Origin: Fratercula arctica
Lineage: Eukaryota > Chordata > Aves > Charadriiformes > Alcidae
Assembly: GCA_947846985.1 (NCBI GenBank)
Contig: CANTUZ010000011.1
Coordinates: forward strand, 28,701,589 to 28,765,588
Reading direction: 5' to 3'
Length of the DNA: 64,000 nucleotides
In this document: positions 13,322-26,066 of the stretch, in pieces
Layout: the number at the start of each line of letters is the position of its first letter
Position numbering within the stretch: the stretch's first letter is position 1
Program-made: the position numbers and the translations under genes
The notes under the pieces: model-generated
The model's database searches: none
What the model saw: only the letters and a program-made list of their open reading frames with translations
What the model was told of the DNA's origin: nothing

Positions 13322-16300
13322 TCATTTACATACTGCACCATATCAAGACATCTACTAAATTGAAAGTGGCTTCCTCAGCTGCAGTGAGTCACATTATTTT
13401 CTGCTATAAATAATGAATCAATTTTTTTTTGCATCAAAAGTAGTCCCTTAGGGTAAGACTGATCAAGGCCATTCCCAGGTTCTTGGAGCTTTTGATGTGT
13501 CTTGCAGCTGGGCTGCTTTGTGTCTTTCGTGCTGGTCCTCGAGCCCTGGTTGGTGGTTGCACAAGGCTGAAGGTGTGCTGCAATACTGGTGTGTCACGCA
13601 GGTCTAGAGCAACGCGGTCACCCTGTAAAGCTGTGAAGGAATTGGTTTGTGTCACATCTCAGGCTAAGGACTGGAGAAATCTGTGGGCAGCTTCCCACTC
13701 ATCGCTTCCAACGCTGCTTCTAGTGGGATAAAAGTCTACAGTAATCTTAAATGCCTCCAGTTTGCTTGTGTCAGGTATACTTTACCCTTTTAAACTCTTG
13801 AAAGGATCATTATTTGGCTAGAGTTTGGTCTGTGAGGATTCATTGCTATTTGTAAAGCAATCTGTGATCTCTTACTAAGACGAAATCATATTTCCTTATT
13901 GCTGTGAATATGTAACCGGTGTTGACTTGGAATGCAATGAGGCTTCTGCCAGGGAAGGCTTTCTTGACTCTGTTCTGAGGATAAATTGCTTTTTAGGAAC
14001 ATTCTATTATGCAGGGTTGTGTAGGTGGGAAGAATCACTACTCTGGTGCTGCATCGGTCTGAGAAATTAGAGGTGCTCAAAGTTGCAGCAATTTTAAACA
14101 GAGTTCTTGCAGGGAAGATGTGGTGTTAGCCCATGGGTATTGCTGAGAGGCAGCTTGAGGTCTTTTAGATTTCATTTAAGTGCAGGTTTTTATGTGAAAC
14201 AGTATCAGAGTGGTGGTGAAGGTTGGGGATGCAGTATGTGTGCTTCAGCCTGCAAGCAACTGAAGGCTGCTGTCAAAACTTGAGCACTTTTGCTTTCATT
14301 GATACTGCTGAAGAGTGAAAAACATAACTTGAATGATTAGATATTCAATTAGCAAAATTCAAATGAGAAGGAACTGTTTCTCTTGTATGTTGTGAACAGT
14401 CTCAGCCAGTAAATAACAAAGCTTTTCTAGTCTTTGATTAAAACTTGCAGAAGGTGAGTTAACTGTTTGACAGCACAGGAACATCAAAGTTATCAGGCAA
14501 AACTGGAACAGCCTCCTGTTAGTGTTGTTCCTGCTTCGTTGTATTGGGGATATAAAGGGAAGGAATCCAGGGTTTTGAGAGACAAAACCAATTTCTCTGG
14601 AAAGACTGAGGAAAACCTTCTGCACTGGCTGCAGTTGGCTTGAGCTAAAATTTATCACTTTTATGTAGTCTTCGAGATTGAAGTTATTTACTGATGCTTG
14701 CTTAATTCACAAAATGCTGAGGAGATAGTACTCCTTGGAGTAAAGCAGGTGCTTTTGCAACTGAAATAGATAGGCACCATAGCAGCAGCAGCTGGGGCTA
14801 AGTCTGGTCCCTAAACTCTGCAGTGGAAAATTGTGTGGGCTGTTTGCCTTTGCAGATCTGGAGAAGCCTGTGTATTTGGTAGCATGGGTTAGAGCATCAG
14901 ATGGTGTAAGTGAAAAGCTCCAATAACTTAATGCTATCCTAATGATTTCTATCAGCTAAGGATCTAGCTGGTTTTTCTTTAAGCATGTGGAGAACTGGGA
15001 ACCGGGAGAAACAGCTGCAGTGGTTGACATCCAGTGATGTGCTGCAGCATCTGTATTAGCCTTCTCAAAAGCTGGTCCTGACACTGCTGCACTAATCCTG
15101 CAGCATGGGGTGCAATGCTCTGCCAAATATCTCCCTCCGCATCCTCCTGCCCTGGGGCCTGCGGGCTGCGGAGCAGTGGCACGTGCTGGTGTTTGTTCAT
15201 GTTGGTGGGTGCCATCACTTCTGCTGCTGTTCTCATTCCAATTTACTCTCCTACGCTGGTTCTGGGCTTTAAATACTTGCAGGTGGAATGGGCTGGATTT
15301 TGAGCTAAAAGAAACATGATACAGCTATTATGAATGTGATGATGGAATTTGCGATCCCACCATTGCTAGGTGGGTTTAAACAAGAGGGGGTGGATAAAAG
15401 TGGAACTAGTTTGTATATAAAAGAGGAAAAAAAAGTTGAGTCCTCTTCAGGGCTATAAATCTGTTTGTCAAATTCATGAGTGCTTTGATTCAATGCAAAG
15501 TCCATAAGATACTGAAAACCAAGCTTTCTGTTGTTGCCTTGAAATCAAAATGAAGCCAAAAAATCACAGAACTGAATTAATCATCTTTGAGTTAAATCTT
15601 GCAAGTAATACTGTATAAACACTTCAGATCCAAAGGGGATTATAGTCAAATACTGAGCTGATGGAGGAGTTTAAGGATGTTCTGAATTGCAAAGCAGGCA
15701 TTTAGAAAGCATTTCTGGAGCTGCACCTCTGGGCTGGGAGCGCATGGAGGGAGGGATGAGGGTGATGCTTAGGGCAAGCAGCTAAGAGGAAATTAGACTT
15801 GGCTGAGCCTGGAGAGACTGAATGAGAGCAGAAGGCCACAGGGAGAGGGAAGGTAATGGCCAAATGTCCATGGGTCAGTGGTGCCTCACCCCCTGCTCCA
15901 TCCCATCCCCTCCCATGTGCTGCCTGTGCCAGGGGTGTTTCCTATGCTTGGTTTGCTCAATGGGCTTTGGCATGTTTTCTGTCAGGTATCTAGGCTGAGG
16001 AGGGTGGGTGCAAGCCCTGGCTGCTCCTGGTTCCAAAGATCTTAAACTTTGTATGGATCTGTGTGCTCATCTGTGAAATGAGGAGCAGCCATATTAGGGA
16101 ACTTGAATCAACTGATCATCATTAAGTACTTGAGATGGCATTTACTTTGTGTGAAACACAGTGGTATGAAATTCTGTGTAATCATATGTTACGAATCACC
16201 TCATTTATTGTGATAGCAGGGGAAGGGGAAAACAGCCAATATGTGTGGTCTTTTGTAATGAAGAAGATAATTAGTGTATTACATAGTTTTTAATGCTGTA

Positions 16301-18289
16301 TCAGGACAGGTATCTCGAGAAAACCAAGTGCCAGATTCTTCCTTATAGAAGACAAATTCTTGAGTTCTTCATCCTCTTTGTATCTCTATTAGAGTACACA
16401 TGATTAACTGATGGCTTCATTTCCCAAAGAACAGTAGATGAATCTGAAGTCTTTATTATCCTCCCTATTCAGGCACCAACCCAGATTTTATATTTGTTAC
16501 AGAAATTACTTGAAATATGTTTTCCTAGTATTTTGGAGTTTTTCCTCTGTTTGAAATGCTTTGACTTCTCTGTTACTGTTTTTACCTGCTGTGGCTTGTG
16601 GTGCAAGCTCCATGCACAGTTAATTTCCTTGGATGATTTATTTACCAGTGACATAGCAGAGCTCTCAACATAGTAATTGCAATGACGTGATCATCCAAAC
16701 ATCACAGGCAGGAGCCCCTGGTTTCTCATCTCCCTCATGCTGCTGCAGTCCTCCCACCTCTCCCTTTGTGCTCCCTCTTTGTTGCTTTAATTCTCTTGGG
16801 GGAAGGAAAAAAATATCTCATAACCAGATAAAAACTGGGTAAGTGCTGGAGCCGCTTTCTGTACAGAACTGCTTACATGGCTTCCTTTAGTCAGAGAGTA
16901 CCAAAATGCTGTGTTATGTGGCTTGGGGTTTTGCTGTCACCATGTCCCCTCCTTGACCCGGTGCTTTAACTGGCTGTATCCCAGCAAAGATGGATTGTGT
17001 TTGCAGCTGGGCAGAGAACAGGGCTGTGCTGCCCACACTGCTCTTCCTAGAAATGAAGTGGGAAAGTGGGGGCGGGTATGTGGGGAGAGGAGTGTGGAGA
17101 ACCCTAGTTTGCTTCAACCACATCTGGGTTTGCATCTCCAGGAATCAGCCAGGTCTCGTGGAAGAGGGGAAGGAGCTCACCCCTTGGTAGGCTGAGCAGG
17201 ACTCAGTCTCTGCAGGAGGAAGACCTCTGAAGTCTGCAGTAGCTCCTGCCCAGGGCTGGAGTGTGCAGAGGCTCCTTGTTATTTGTGCACAGCTCACAGA
17301 CCTCTGTCCTTGTCACTTCTGCTACATGGAGCCTGACCCAGGCAGAAGTGATGCTCACCCTGGCTGTGACTGACTTTCAGGTCCTCAGAGCGGCCATCAG
17401 TCCGCTCCAGTGTGCACAACAGATGCTTGGGTGCAGCAATTGCTGCAAATCGGAATCTGAGTGTGCTGGATAAACACAACTGTGTAGCTCTGAGAAATGT
17501 TTTCCGCTTTCCCAGCCTTCCCCTCTTTGCCCTCTTATTTCATGTAAGATGATAAAAATACATCTTGCAAGAGAAGATGGTGACTGGGTGAAGCGGAATC
17601 AATATAGGTTTTAGTGGGAAGAAATTTCAGTTTTAAACCTGCATCAGTAGAAACTTTGGTACCTCAAAAATGAGGCCCTTCAGTTGGTCTTAATGGGATT
17701 GGAGAGCTCATCTCTTCCATGCGCTTGTGTTTATCTCTGTGCCCTGAGCAGATGTCCATCCTTTCAGCTCTGCAGCCTGCTGCGGGTGCTTCAGTTCCTA
17801 AGGTCAGCGGGAGCTCTGGGATGCTTCTAGCTTGAGAACAAAGTCCCCAAAGAGCTTGAGTTTTGGAAGTGGCTCCTCAGCAGGGAGTTAATCTTAGTAC
17901 AGGGATTAAGGACTGCTTGGAAGAAGAAAGTCTGGCAGCGCAGCGTGTTGAACTGCTAAATTATTGCTTAAGGCATGCTGATTTCACTGATTTAGGCTGA
18001 GACCATTAATTAACTTGTTTTATGTGTGTGCACATCTCAGTGTCTTTCTGTTATTTGGGAGAACTACAGAAGGGGAGAAAGTACTGGGAAACACGTTTAT
18101 ACTTTCTTCTTAATTTTTTGAAAAGCTACTGGAAGCCTCTGTTCCTGCTGAGAGCAGAGCAGGGGGATTCCTGCTCCCAAGAAGATGTGCTCTGGGATTC
18201 GGAGGGACCAGCTGATTCAAGGTGATGCACGTACCCCTTGGCACAAACCAACTTTCCTCCCAGACGGTGGGAGCCCAGACTGCCACTGC
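13322..18289. other. Non-coding block with no supported gene
   Basis: All frames here are short (99 codons or fewer) and carry no domains. A weak MIR-like match sits at 16055-16145. Otherwise it is an unremarkable mix of AT-rich and purine-rich stretches. Confidence 0.6.
16055..16145 (+). mobile_element. Possible MIR-like SINE remnant (weak)
   Basis: The word 'gctcatctgtgaaatgagga' matches the 'catctgtaaaatgggga' region of MIR-type SINEs. Downstream, 'cattaagtacttgaga' could be the degraded 3' part. The match is short and the rest is diverged, so this is a tentative call. Confidence 0.28.
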
Positions 18290-18430
18290 TCCATTACATG
18301 CTAATAGTCAGATAAATGAAATACAATTATTAGTTGGATTGTTAAGTGGACCTAGAGCCCGCATCAGAAACCTCTTTCCAACAGCAATTGGAGCATACAG
18401 TAACAAAAAATCTGTGAAAGCAAGATTTTA
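18290..18430. promoter_or_regulatory. Candidate conserved regulatory block (POU/homeobox sites)
   Basis: This AT-rich segment is non-repetitive and has dense homeodomain and POU-like words: ATGCTAAT at 18298-18305, then 'acaattattag', 'ttggattgttaagtgg' and 'agcaattgga'. Its even composition and lack of CpG decay resemble vertebrate conserved non-coding elements. Conservation is inferred from texture only and has not been measured. Confidence 0.3.
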
Positions 18431-18461
18431 GGATTTACTTTTTTTTTATAAGCTACTTCAG

Positions 18462-18612
18462 TACAGTGCAGTGGACTGTTTGGAGGAGGCAGTGTAGCTC
18501 TGGATGGGGCACTGGGATGAGATGTAGCTCTGTTCCCAGCTCTGAAACTTGCTTTTTGTGTTGTCAGGCCACTGGTCTGTGCTTCACTTCTTCTGTGAGA
18601 AGGGAGTGGAGT
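18462..18612 (+). mobile_element. MIR-like SINE remnant (amniote type)
   Basis: Ordered matches run across most of a MIR-type SINE: 'cagtgcagtgga' (tRNA-related head), 'gggcactgggatgaga', 'ctgttcccagctctgaaact', 'tgcttt..tgtcaggccact' and 'ctgtgcttcacttcttctgtg'. These correspond to the family's 'agagcactggactgg', 'cagctctgccactgactt' and 'ctctgtgcctcagtttcccc' segments. Divergence is high, as expected for insertions that predate birds. The element is non-autonomous and encodes no protein. Confidence 0.62.
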
Positions 18613-21600
18613 CATGAGAAGATCTTCACAGTGAAGGAAGAGCATTTATGATCTAGCTTTGAAACAAGAAGTGTTTTCTATTTCAGCTTGGTACATTGGC
18701 TTGAAAATACACTCTGACTTTCATATGCTGGAGCCCGGTACATCTGCCTGTGTAGTAAGTGTGATATCTGCCTTGGCTTGCTGTAGGTCAAATACTGCAG
18801 AGTCTGCTGCAGGAGGAATGGCAGATGGATGATCAACAAACCAGTTCCTGAGCACTGGGATACAAATCGTAGCTCCAAGTGATAGAGGTGGTTATGTGCC
18901 TCTGTTACAACCACTCCATTTATTCAGGGCAGCCCGTGATCTATCTGGTAAGTGGAGTAGGAAAGTGTTTATTTTTTTGAACACTTTATTAAAAGGAGTA
19001 GCTGTTGAATATGGTTCTTCCTATTGTTTTGGTGACAACTCAGTTGCAGAATATATCAACGCTAACCCACTCTTCTGAGAAGCATCCTCACAGTGTGTTG
19101 AAGCTGAATATTACTGTGTAATTTGGCCCTATACATGTTGAGTCCAGCATTCCAGGACTGTCTTCCTGGAGCAAAACAGGTTCTGTTCTTGTTCTGAATC
19201 TGGCTGCTGAGTGCTTCAAAGGACACAGCAGGAGTCCTTGGTGTGTACTGGGATGTCTTGAGGGCAAAGCTCCCCTCTCTGAGGTGATGACAACGGATGG
19301 AATGGGATGGAAGCAGCTCCTAGATGGAAAATGCCTGTGACTTTCCTAGGTGCTGGCTGGCGAACTTTGCTGTAAGTTTTGGTGTGGGGCATGTCCTTTG
19401 TCTCTTAGTGAAGCTGGTAGGACCCAGGGAGGAGCCATCCTCTAACTCTCATCATCTCTCCCTATAACAGGAAGAAAGACTGTTGGGAGGCAACTGCCCC
19501 TACTGTCTGCTGTGCTGCAAAAAAAAAAAAAGAGGCAGAATTGTTGAAGCTTGACTGCAGAGCTGTAGAACAGCATGGAAACTGCTCTTCCCAGCAGGGA
19601 ATGCGTGGCGGGACATGGAGAGAGAGGGGGCATCTGGTTGTAAGGAGTTTGTTTATGCCAGAAGCTTGGCTATCAGTCTGGATGAAGGCAGATGGAAGTA
19701 ATTTTAAGGGGCAGGAGCCAGCTGACAGTTGCATCTTGATACAGAGCAACTATGGGCTAACTAGTCATTAGAGGAAGTCTTTATCCTAACCCCTGTCACT
19801 TAGTGGTTGGTCTGTGCCCTAAGAATGGGTTTTTTACGCCCTTACTGTCTGTGGCTGGGGTTTTTAGATGATGCTGTAGCTCCAGCCCTGCCTGGTAATG
19901 ATGGAGAATGATGATCTCCATGATGCTTGCAGCTTGTGGCCCTTTGTTTTTGTTTTCTCTTCTTAGATTTTTAAATTCCAAACTCCAGGAGTGTTGATAT
20001 TGCAATAACTGCTCTCCCTTTGGTAGCTTTGTAGCTTTCAGGGTAGCTGAGGAGATCTTGGAGATACGAATGTCAGAAGGCAAATGGCAAGGAGCCCAAA
20101 TGATGATAACTTTATAATGCATTTCTCCCTCCTTTGTGTTCTTATCCTAGACAAAGCTTTATCTTTCATCCAGTAATTATGTGATTCCCTGTGGGCAACC
20201 TAAAGCAAGCTTTTGAAAACGTTAATTTTATCTATTAGATGCTTTTTATGATCTCCAAGTGTAGACATGGTGCTAGAAGGAAAGTTTTGAGGGCAAATTC
20301 CTATAGTTTCAGTAAACTGCACTGAGACTAGCTTTGAGCCTGTTTAACAGGATTGTCCGCATTTGCATTTGTAAGTGATATGGTTAAGTAATGTGCTGCT
20401 GGAGGGGGCTGCTTCCTCTTCCCACTTTCCCCTTCAGTTTCATCTGTACTGAGTTTATTTCACCAAAATCCTGTTCTTTTGCCATTTTTTTCAAAAAGTG
20501 CTAAACTTTTCATACATGTCCCAGAAAATGAGCAGAACCCACGGCTGAACTTTTATTTCGTCTTGGAACTAATATTTTGCACTTCATATGCATTTTGCAT
20601 TTTATAATGTCCATTTTTATTTTTGCTTGTCGTCTTCTAGATAATGCTATGTGTAACGGTTCCTGCTAAAAGAATATAAACATCAATAGGTGGTGGTGGT
20701 GAGTAGATGTTTTTCCAGGCTGAATTAAATTGCAGCTCTGTAGGACAACACTTGCAGAGTGGCTCAGAAATGTGATTCAGGGTGCAGTGGTCTGTCAGGC
20801 TGGTAATTACAGAAACCAAGTCCACTCATAGCTCCTAGTTGCTGCTTAAACCCACAGCCCAAGCTGGTACGTGGCCTTTCCCAAAGGAGAGGGGAAAAAG
20901 AGCAAGCTTGTGAGCTGTAGGCTAAAGTGAACTGATAAAGGAGGCTTTGAAAACAGAAGGGACTGGTTTGAATAAAATCCTGGGAGGGGGAGTGAAAGGA
21001 ACTGGGGGCTGGTATGCAAGGGGGATGACTCACTTCTGTTGTCATCAAGGTCTCCTCTTACAGGGTTAGTGATTATTGCCCGAGAACATGCTAGTTTATC
21101 AGAATCCAAATTGAAGAGAGAAGTTTCCAGCTTCTCCTTAGCAAAGGCACAGGGTGCTGCCTGATGTCATCTCATTTCTCCAGCAAGGTCCTTCTGGCAC
21201 TTGCACCAGGGCTCTGGCTGAGCTGAGCCCTCAGCATGCTGCAAAGGGTCCTGCAGGCTGTCAGGGGCTGAAGACTTGCCAGCCCTGCTCATCGGAAAAC
21301 TATAAGCAGCAGGAACCCCATGGGATTGCATAGGGGATTAACTTGGCTGGTGCAGAGATGGAGAAGTGAAACTGTTGCAGTCTTTTTTTGGAGAGGAGAG
21401 CATCTCTGTTCCGCTATGGGAAACTACATTTGGAGGATGCTGTCAGCTGAACCTTCTCACTCCTGTGTCAAAAGCTTTTCCTTCCTTCTACCCCAGTAAT
21501 GAGTTCGAGTGCCTGGTACCCTGCTATTGCAAACTGGCCCATCCATGGGGGTACATACAGGTGTGTGCCAGGGAGGGACCCTACTGCCATCTTTGCATAA

Positions 21601-24600
21601 TCCCCAGTCTTACAGCAGGCCCATGCTCTCTCTGAGGTGCAGCATGGCTTTTACACACAGCTTGTCATCACTAAGTCTTTGCTAAGTCCAAATCTTGGTT
21701 TTGTGGTGAGCTTTTTTTAACAGTACCAGAAAAGAGCAATGCTTTGTTTAGAATGGAGCTTCTTGACAGAAAAATATGTGAAAGCAGAGGCCATGGGGAG
21801 ACAGTGGCAAGTGAAAAAAATCACTTGAAATCACCCAAAATCGCTCAAGTCCAGTTTTCTTTCCTTCTCAGGAGCTGGTTGCCACTGACGCAGGGAGCTG
21901 GGAGTGCTGCTGCAGCCTTGTGCTCTGCTTCTGCTGAGCCTGGGTCTGTCCCAGCCCTCACCCTGGTAACTTCCCAGCCTGCATGGAAGGAAACAGCTCA
22001 TAAATAGAAGGCTGCAGCCCTGGGCAGGAGGTTTCCCAGGGCAGCCGTTCTGGCTCTCCACACTAAATCTTCCTGGGCTGGGAGGAGATAAGCGTTGGGA
22101 AATGCAGGACCCTGAGTTCCTCCTGCTGAGCTGCTGTTTGCAGTGTGCAAGGCTGGGGTCTGCCCTCCCCTTGCATTAAATTTTAGGACAGGGGTTGCTT
22201 TGCATGATTTGTTCACTGCTGATACGGCAGGTGTTAATGTGAGCTTTTGTGGCCTCTTCTTGGCTGGTGGGTGACAAATGATTGAAACTGGGACTTCAGG
22301 CCCCTTGTTTCCTTCCTTGTATGATGAGACACAAGGAGAAGAGCTCTGAACAGCCTGAGTACAGCGGCTGCCCTTGTGTGCCCTCCTTGATGTGGGATTT
22401 GTCATGGGGACACTGCCACCAGGAGGGATCTCCTCTAACACTGCGCTTTTCTGCTGGGTGGACAGAGGATGCTTGTCTTTTTCTATGTGATGCAGTCCGT
22501 TCTCAAATGTCACTGTCGCCTCTCCTGTGGATGATGACCCCAGGCCACTGACTGCTGAGATTTCTTTTCACAACAGACAGAAAAACCTGTCCACTTACTG
22601 GGGTCCCAGCATGTCCCTGTGGGCTCTGTGTTGTTCAGTTGGGAGTGAGACCAGCCAAGGTCTCCCACCCTAGGATGAGCTGGGGGCAGCTGGGAGGCAG
22701 CATCTTCCAAGAGTGTCGAGTGAGTCTGTGCATGTGTGAGTTCTTGTCACTTTGCTGTAGATCCCCCTCTTCTCCCCAGCTGATGCAGGATGCTAATCCT
22801 GAGCAGATGTAACATCAGTACTTTTTTTCCCCTGTTTTTTTCTTAAAAAAAAAAAACCACCAAGAACCAGAAACCACCCTAACTCTGGTTCTGTCATGTA
22901 ACGGAAGAAAGCAAGAGTTGTCTTGTTAACCTTACCATTGCTGCACGTTTCTTCTGTGCCTGGTTAGAAAACATCATTTGGAGAATATAATGCTACATGA
23001 CAAATACAGCAGAGTCATGGCTCTGCAGGAACACGGGTTTTCCCTCTGCTGAGGTAACATGGCAAAGACTTCAAATTGTGCTGTGTATCAAAACAGCCTC
23101 TTCAGAAATTGTGCTCAGCAACTTGAGCCAAGATCCTTGTTGCCTTGCAGGGCGCTGCAGATTAATGCTGGTGCAAGACTGGGCTCTTACTACAGTCTCA
23201 ACTCTTTAATTCAAATAACATGGAACAAAAAGGGAGAATTAGTTAAAAGTAACAACTCTCAGAATCCCAGCTTGCCTTTTTATTAGACTTGTCCTCGCTT
23301 TCTCTGCTGCTCTGATAAGAAGGATATTCTCCCTCTGGGATGGAGTGAATAAACTGGGATGAAACTCATTGGTTTGGGCATTATGTGTTAATTAATTTCT
23401 AACACTAATCCCTTCTTTGTACACTGTTTCTTTTTTTCTTCTGGTTTTTAGATAGTAGAATACAGTCCTGTTCCAAGGAGGGGATGGGCAGGTTTTGCTG
23501 TGTTACAAAAAGCAGGTTGTGTTGTCCCCATTGACCCCAGGGTTGGGGGAGGTTTTGCCTGTGCAGCAGTTAATTTTTGGGCAGTCGGGAGGTTCTCAGA
23601 AAGCCCATCCACAACATGTGAAACTGAAGGTTCACCTGAAATGTTGCCTTGACCCTCAACTGTATTGTAGCTCTTGCTGGTGTCATTTCCCTGGGAGCAA
23701 GGTGAGGTGGTGTTCCTGTACTGGGCATGGAAGCACTGGGGACACTGCTGTATAGTGGTTTTTTTAATGGAAAAACAACCCCAAAATTTTACATTAAAAA
23801 AAAAAAATCTTTTTTAGAATAATCTGAAACAATCTTCAAGCCTCTGGACAACATGGGCTGGTTTTCCTTTTGTACCCAGACTTTCCTAGATTTCTGATAG
23901 AAGAGATTTTAAGTGGCCTCTTTAAACTGATGGGAAGCTTGCCATTCAAGCGGGGGAAGACATAGACTCTTTCTCTCATCTTTCAGTGATTTAGTGATTT
24001 TTTTATTTTGTTCTTGTTCAGCAGTTACTCCTGGCTGCCACTGCATCCTGCTTACTTAGCTTTGTCCATTATCTCAAAATCAATATGCGCTGCTAAATTA
24101 CTGGAGTTAGAGAATAAAATAAAAAATCCAGTTGGAGGTTTAGCATGTGAGTATTGCTTTATAAAGTGACAGGATGGTCTTTAATTCAAACTGGCTTTCT
24201 TTTTCATTTCTAATCTATGTGTAAGTGTCTATATGAGTGAAAATCCCTGTTCACTCAGAGGTAAAATAATAATAGGCAATCCTGGAAAAGGGCTGATTTT
24301 TCATTCTGTCCAAGTATCTAAGCTACTGCAGGCGTCTTGAGCAGTGACTGCCTGATGAACTTTTTCCCATTGTGTGATTGCTGTGGGCTCATTTTCCAGT
24401 AACAGAGTAAAGGGTGACCTCTGTCCTGTTGTTTTGCTGTGATTTCAGGTGAATTAAGGGACAGACTGGAAAAAACGTGTAAGAAACAAATTCCAGGTTG
24501 CTAACGTGCTCTTAAAAATACACAAAGCAGGAAAACATCAATTGCAGAGGGGCTGTGGACTGTGGAAAGGACTGGGTTCTCACAGGGAATTTCTTGGATA

Positions 24601-26052
24601 TGGTGTGTTTCATTCCTGAGATCCAAGGAGACATTTGGGATCTGACTTAGGTCTAAGTTTGGAATTGGGAACATGGTGGCATGAAGAGCTGAGAGCAGCT
24701 TATAAAATAAGGAGGAAAATTGTCCTTCTTAAAAAGTAAGTGTTCTTTTTTCTGGTATATTTTAAATTATGCTCCTTTCTAGTCTGAGAACAATTTTCTT
24801 CTATTAAATACCAGTTTGTGAATACTTTTAACTATAACAGAACTGAATTTGGTCAGTTAAGGTATGGAGCAGAACTGATTGAAGGGTGGCTACTGCTGAG
24901 GTGAGCTGGGGTCATCTGTGAAGCTGTGCTGGGTCCAAGCCCCTGCAGAACCATGTTGGCCTTGGAGGGCGTGGAAGTGCCTCCAGCTTTGCGTCAGCTT
25001 GCTGGTCCTTCACATAAATAACATGTCATCAGAAAAGGGTCAGTTGGGAATATTTGATCTAATTAACTATTGATATAAGCAAATCAGTCCCACTGGAGGT
25101 TGTTAAAACCTGGTGAGAACTTGCACTGTCTGCCTTAAATCCCTATTATCATGGTATTTTCTAATAGGATAATGGATTGTTACCATACAAAGGCAATTAC
25201 ACCCTAGTAAGAATTTACCAAGAGAACAAATAGTTTAAAAACAGAGTAAATCTCCCAGCAATGAGGTTACATCTCACTGTTTGTCTGGCATGAAAGAACT
25301 CAGCAAGTGCAAGGTCGTGGGTATTCCCATGTGAGAGTGGGACTTTCCTGGGGACAGGGGGATGTCCTTGTAGTTGTTGGTGCTGCTGGCTCATTGATTT
25401 ATATTTGTAAGGCATAAGTAAGAAAACAAAAATATAGCCTGGTTTTTTTAATGAATTCCTGGGATTTTTTTCTTTGTAGGTAGCTGAATAACTCACTGCC
25501 TCTATCTCCTGGGATCATGGAGGAAAAATATAGATGTTTTGGTGAAAATCCTATATTGTTAACTAAGTATTGGCACTTTTATGGGTAAAACCATCAAAAG
25601 TGGTGTTGACTATTGGAGCTGGTGATCTGGTTTGAGCACTGAGGACCCTGGGAGCAGGTTGTGTGCCTCTGCTCAAGAGTCCAAACCTGTGTCTGAGCCA
25701 TGCCACACGCATAGCATAGGGTTAATAAGTTTTTTTACTTCTCCCACACCACACCATCGCTTGTGCAAATTCTGTGGTGCTATCTATATTTTATATTGCA
25801 GCCCTCCAAGGCTCTGCGTGGTGAGGTTCTGGGCTTGTGGAGATTTGGGGTAGTGGAGCCCAGCCGTGTGCTGGCTGCCCTCTAGTGAGCCGCTGCCCAC
25901 AATAAATCACTGCGGGAGCAGGGTGCCTGGCTCTTCATCCCCAGCCTCTTAAAAGTTGTGATCAGTGTAATCCCTCTTAATATCAACCTGATGATGCTCC
26001 ATCTTGCTGGTAGGAATCTGATTGCAGACTAGTGTGTGTTAAGCAGGGCGGG

Positions 26053-26066
26053 GTGTGTGTGTGTGT
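26053..26066. repeat. (GT)7 microsatellite
   Basis: Seven uninterrupted GT units follow a G-rich lead ('ggcgggg'). It is an ordinary dinucleotide repeat. Confidence 0.85.

Noticed and set aside
21998..22513. 171-codon open frame on the minus strand
   Set aside because: No domain, no splice-site context and no low-divergence coding signature; it lies in a GC-rich patch where stops are rare by chance.
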